Assembly (NCBI GenBank): GCA_026770575.1
Contig: MU657178.1
Coordinates: 75,680 to 105,742, forward strand
Source: Pelagophyceae sp. CCMP2097
Lineage: Eukaryota; Sar; Pelagophyceae
Direction: 5' to 3'
DNA length: 30,063 nucleotides
The position numbers and the translations under genes are program-made. The stretch's first letter is position 1; each line of letters begins with the position of its first letter. The notes below the pieces were generated by a model. It had not been told where the DNA came from, made no database searches, and saw only the letters and a program-made list of their open reading frames with translations. Positions 27,055 through 30,063 of this stretch are shown here, piece by piece.

Positions 27055-28053
27055 ATGCCAGGCATGTGTCAAGCGGTCCAATCGTTGGACCTGGGCCATC
27101 TGCAGCACCTCGCGTTCGTTGAGTGGCAACACCGTTCGGACGTTCGGACGCTCGAGGAGAAGCACGCCGCCGGCGTCGCGCAGCTCGAGGAAAGGCGAAA
27201 CGCAAACCTCGCATCGCTATACGCATTCGAAGAGACGCAGCGCCTCGGTGCGGTCGAGGCGCAGCGCGCGGCGGCCGAGGCCGCCGCGGCGGCGCACGAG
27301 GCGGCGCGCGCTTCGGAGCGGATCGAGGCGCACGACATCGCGAACCGGCTCCTTGAGGTGGAATCGCTCTGCGCCGGCGGCGACGTCCCCGTTCACGCCG
27401 TGCGCGCGGTCATCGCGAAAGGCCTCGAAGCTGTCGATGCGCGGGCCGCCGCGAAGCTTTTAGACACAAACTCGTACCGCGCAAACCCCTCAGAGGATGG
27501 CGACGTCGGCGCCCTCGTCGCGAAGCGGCTCCGGCGCTACCGCGGCGCGAGCCGCGACACGACGGACGCGACGGACGAAGACGACGACGCGCGCGGCAGC
27601 GCCGCGGCGGTGGGCGGGGCCGCGGTCCTCGACCCGCTCCTCTTCACGTTGATCCTGGACTGCTTGCTCTCAAACGCCTTTAAGCACGGCGACGCTGACA
27701 AAACGCCGCGCGTCCACATGGACGACGCCGCGGCGGGCACCGAAGTGCGCATCGAGGTGCGCAGCGCGGCTGGGGTTTTGAGGCACGCCGCGCTCGTTTC
27801 GCTCGGCGACGGGGCGCTCAGCAAAACGCGCGTGGTATCCGGGCTTTCGGGCTCACTTGCGACGGCGCGCGCCGGCGCAAAGGTCCTCGGCGGCACGCTC
27901 TGCCTCGCCGTCGCGCCGCACGGCGTCGTCGCGACGCTCGCGCTGCGCTGCGCGCCGCCCGACGGCCGCGATATAAGCGTGCTCGCGCAGCGAAGACGAG
28001 AGCCGCAACCACACCACTGCCGCCGACCCGCCTACAACGGGGACCGCTTATAA
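27055..28053 (+). CDS. Histidine-kinase-like protein with HATPase domain
   Basis: 332 residues, intronless as modelled, starting at ATG 27055. Residues about 30-90 form an Ala/Glu-rich coiled coil. ERIEAHDIANRLLEVESL (90-105) could be a dimerisation helix with phosphoacceptor H93. An Asp-rich linker (168-180) precedes the ATPase fold. DPLLFTLILDCLLSNAFKHG (193-212) is a clear N-box with N207, and VSGLSGSLATARAGAKVLGG (261-280) matches the G2/GL box. The usual DxGxG G1 box is absent; AAGVLRHAALVSLGDG (238-253) stands in its place. No sensor domain or receiver is encoded, so it may act with partners or be a pseudokinase. It is followed by a hairpin repeat 234 bp downstream. Confidence 0.7.
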   Translation: MPGMCQAVQSLDLGHLQHLAFVEWQHRSDVRTLEEKHAAGVAQLEERRNANLASLYAFEETQRLGAVEAQRAAAEAAAAAHEAARASERIEAHDIANRLLEVESLCAGGDVPVHAVRAVIAKGLEAVDARAAAKLLDTNSYRANPSEDGDVGALVAKRLRRYRGASRDTTDATDEDDDARGSAAAVGGAAVLDPLLFTLILDCLLSNAFKHGDADKTPRVHMDDAAAGTEVRIEVRSAAGVLRHAALVSLGDGALSKTRVVSGLSGSLATARAGAKVLGGTLCLAVAPHGVVATLALRCAPPDGRDISVLAQRRREPQPHHCRRPAYNGDRL

Positions 28054-28286
28054 CCCCAAAGACTTTCTGTCGACTGTAGTTTCGTCAGAGGCTCCTATTG
28101 GGGGTGGGCTTACGCGGCGCGTGTCGTGGACGAGCAGGGCGATAGCGAGGTTTTCGCTTTAATAAGTTAATAAGATAAGATGAGAGGGCGTGGACGAGCA
28201 GGGACAAAGAGCCCCACCCAGGGTGGATCTTAAGCAAGCAAGAGAGCTCCAAAGATTTCCGTAGAAAGAGGACACCGAGTATGCCT
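28054..28286. other. Spacer after kinase-like gene with two dispersed short repeats
   Basis: Holds GGTTTTCGCTTTAATAAG (28145-28162, also at 26807) and the 33-bp repeat copy 2 at 28210-28242 (also at 511). No coding signal. Confidence 0.5.
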
Positions 28287-28490
28287 GGATTTCCCAGGCT
28301 CCCGTAGGGAGCCTCGATGGTGCTTTGACATCGCAGCCTGGGAAATTATAGCTCGGGCAAAGCCTTTCTAACCATCGAGGCTCCCTACGGGAGCCTGGTT
28401 AAAAGCAATATAAGCAACGGCTCCCTACGGGAGCCTGGGAAACCTTGAGCTCGGCTCGGTCAAAGCATTATACCAACCTCCCTACAAGGT
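28287..28490 (+). repeat. Hairpin repeat family, copy B
   Basis: Nearly identical to copy A over its first 150 bp (TGGATTTCCCAGGCTCCCGT ... GATGGTGCTTTGACATCGCA ... AAAAGCAATATAAGCAACGG). Hairpin cores start at 28297, about 28379 and about 28420. Located between the kinase-like and SAP genes. Confidence 0.85.
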
Positions 28491-28584
28491 GGATGGCTAT
28501 GTGTTAGGATAGAGAGAGAGTAGTACGGAGGCGCGCGCGCCGTTGAATCGACTGCTGGCGAGCGCGCGGGCGCGTGCGGCGGAC

Positions 28585-29679
28585 ATGAGCGCGGAGGCTG
28601 CCGTGGGGGCGCTGGACCCGGGCGGGGCATTGGCGCGCGGGTGGGGGAGGCCCGAGCTGCGAAAGTTTTCCCTGGCCAAGCTCAAGGCCCTCTGCTCCGC
28701 ATCGGGCCTTCCGGTCAGCGGCAACAAGGACCAGCTCTCGACGTACCTCATCGACCCGGCGCAGCACCGGAAGCGGCCCGCCGCCGCGGCGGGCGCCGCG
28801 AAGAAGAGAGCGGCGACGAAGAAAACGGCGCGAGCACCGCATTGGGTCAAAGGCACTTTCGCCTGCACGAGCGGCGGCAGCGAGCCCGACCGCTTCGCGT
28901 TCAGCGTGGCCACAAAGTCGCCCGCGTCCACCGCGGACAACTACCACGGCTGGGGTCTTATTCCGTACCCCGACGGCGGCGCTTACGGGACCGTGCGCCT
29001 CGGCGACATCCGCGAACGAGAATCGTGGATTAAGTACATTGACGAAGACGGCAAAGAGTGCCGTTCCGAGGCGCTGGCCGCGTTCGTTGTCTCGAAAAGG
29101 GCGTACCAAGATTTGGCCGAGGTCCGCGGCGCCGGCAAACCGCTGGCATCCGTAGAGGGTCCTTTTCCAGACGCGGACCAGCGCGCGGTGCCCGCAAAGG
29201 GCGGCGAAATCGCCGAGTGTTCCATCTTCGGCGTGAATACGCGCGCTGGAACCGTGCGGTGTTGGGAGTTTAGAAACTGCTCAGCGCCGAGCCCCAAGGA
29301 CGACGCGTTAAACTGGGGCGTCGCCTTTCGGTGCGGCGACGCGTCGAGCCGCGTTTCGCTCCAAGGCGACTACGCGCAGGGCTGCGCCTCCAACGCCGGC
29401 GGCTTTGACGCGTTAGCGCGCATCCAAGCCGCCTCGAAGAAGGCCTCGACGGATGAATCCGCCGAGGCGCTGGCAACCGAGGAGCCGACGCCGCTCGAGC
29501 GCGAGCTCTACGACGAGCTCGAGGCGCTCACCGCCGACGGCACGACGGCATGCCTGCAGAAGCTCACTTCCGGTGTCGACGGCGGCCCCATCTACGTGGC
29601 CACGTACCTCTCCTCCTCCGAGGCGCCGCCCCCCAAATGGACCGGCCTCATCAAGATCCACGCGCGCCCGAGGTTCTAA
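28585..29679 (+). CDS. SAP-domain protein with a long uncharacterised C-terminal domain
   Basis: 364 residues from ATG 28585; the frame is open upstream to a TTG at 28543. Residues about 25-57 (RKFSLAKLKALCSASGLPVS, then GNKDQLSTYLID) form a SAP motif, a helix-extended loop-helix that binds AT-rich or scaffold-attachment DNA in chromatin proteins. Residues 61-85 are basic (HRKRPAAAAGAAKKRAATKK), a likely nuclear localisation signal. Residues about 88-300 look like a folded domain I do not recognise: WVKGTFACTSGGSEP, DNYHGWGLIPYPDGGAYGTV, SWIKYIDEDGKE, TVRCWEFRNCS, LNWGVAFRCGDASSR. The C-terminus (GGPIYVATYLSSSEAPPPKW) follows an acidic helical part. Codon use is strongly GC3-biased like the other genes, so a real gene is likely. 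It sits between two hairpin repeats. Confidence 0.7.
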   Translation: MSAEAAVGALDPGGALARGWGRPELRKFSLAKLKALCSASGLPVSGNKDQLSTYLIDPAQHRKRPAAAAGAAKKRAATKKTARAPHWVKGTFACTSGGSEPDRFAFSVATKSPASTADNYHGWGLIPYPDGGAYGTVRLGDIRERESWIKYIDEDGKECRSEALAAFVVSKRAYQDLAEVRGAGKPLASVEGPFPDADQRAVPAKGGEIAECSIFGVNTRAGTVRCWEFRNCSAPSPKDDALNWGVAFRCGDASSRVSLQGDYAQGCASNAGGFDALARIQAASKKASTDESAEALATEEPTPLERELYDELEALTADGTTACLQKLTSGVDGGPIYVATYLSSSEAPPPKWTGLIKIHARPRF

Positions 29680-29683
29680 CATT

Positions 29684-29885
29684 CATTTCCAAGGCTCCCT
29701 ACGGGAGCCGAAGATGATGCTTTGACGTCGCAGCCTGGGAAATTATAGCTCGGGCAAGCCTTTCTACCCATCGAGGCTCCCTACGGGAGCCTGGTTTAAA
29801 TCAGTATAAGCAGCGGCTTCCTGCGGGAGCCTATCTTCAGCTCGGCTCGGTCAATGAATTCTGGGCAGCTGCTCCCTACAAGGGG
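29684..29885 (+). repeat. Hairpin repeat family, copy C
   Basis: Starts 5 bp after the SAP gene stop: GGCTCCCTACGGGAGCC (29693-29709), GATGCTTTGACGTCGCAGCC, GGGAAATTATAGCTCGGGCA, CCATCGAGGCTCCCTACGGG, then decayed cores (GGCTTCCTGCGGGAGCC) and TCGGTCAATGAATTCTGGGC. Same orientation as copies A, B and D. Confidence 0.85.
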
Positions 29886-30063
29886 GGGTCAACATGAAAA
29901 CTGCCGCTCATTTTCTCACCTCCACAGGACGTTTGGTGAGACTTGGAGTGGCTTGACATGTCCGAGGGGGCCCAAGGTGTCGGGCTGGACGCAGAACTCC
30001 CCCGTTTTACGCGTACCCTACGCGCAATCTCGATTTTGGGGTCGCCAAAAGCTGGTTTGAGGT
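29886..30063. other. Right edge of window, no supportable gene
   Basis: CTCACCTCCACAG near 29930 resembles a splice acceptor and GGTGAGACTTGG a donor, but the piece between is tiny and shows no coding match. Confidence 0.3.

Overview
The window looks like nuclear DNA of a GC-rich microbial eukaryote, most likely a flagellated photosynthetic stramenopile or a similar alga with a red secondary plastid. The reasons are: GT-AG spliced genes; an axonemal dynein regulatory complex subunit (DRC10); a Golgi-type sulfotransferase with a signal anchor; Hikeshi, which occurs only in eukaryotes; and a protein whose N-terminus reads as a signal peptide followed by a phenylalanine-led transit peptide. The species cannot be named from the sequence. 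Exon joins were made by hand from splice dinucleotides, phase and family likeness, not from transcripts.

Layout. 632-1699 (+) is an intact F-box-like/WD40 gene, followed by a large composite repeat to about 2880. 2987-6137 (-) is an 11-exon DRC10 gene. It is divergent from a decayed KCTD/T1-BTB gene (6361-6968, +). Two Kelch genes then meet tail to tail (about 6990-7670 + and 7692-8186 -). Hikeshi (8582-11243, +) has six exons and a 1.5-kb intron full of repeats. 11807-15340 (-) is a head-to-tail WD40 array: one intact gene, one frameshifted copy and one remnant. 15431-18006 (-) is a six-exon sulfotransferase, divergent from an NADPH-dependent FMN reductase-like gene (18148-19242, +) that runs into another composite repeat (to about 20245). 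A leucine-rich-repeat remnant (20746-20989) and two more broken WD40 copies (21410-23370, -) follow. The right end holds a plastid-type PDZ-like protein (24022-25292, +), a histidine-kinase-like protein (27055-28053, +) and a SAP-domain protein of unknown function (28585-29679, +). Each of these three is followed by a hairpin-rich dispersed repeat.

The genes do not form one pathway: flagellar, chaperone-import, Golgi, redox, plastid and signalling functions are mixed. What ties the window together is its genome dynamics. There is a birth-and-death family of six F-box-like/WD40 copies with very uniform propeller blades. Introns range from 29 nt (three cases in three genes) to over 1 kb, and the long ones are packed with repeats. 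Several splice donors lie in short tandem duplications.
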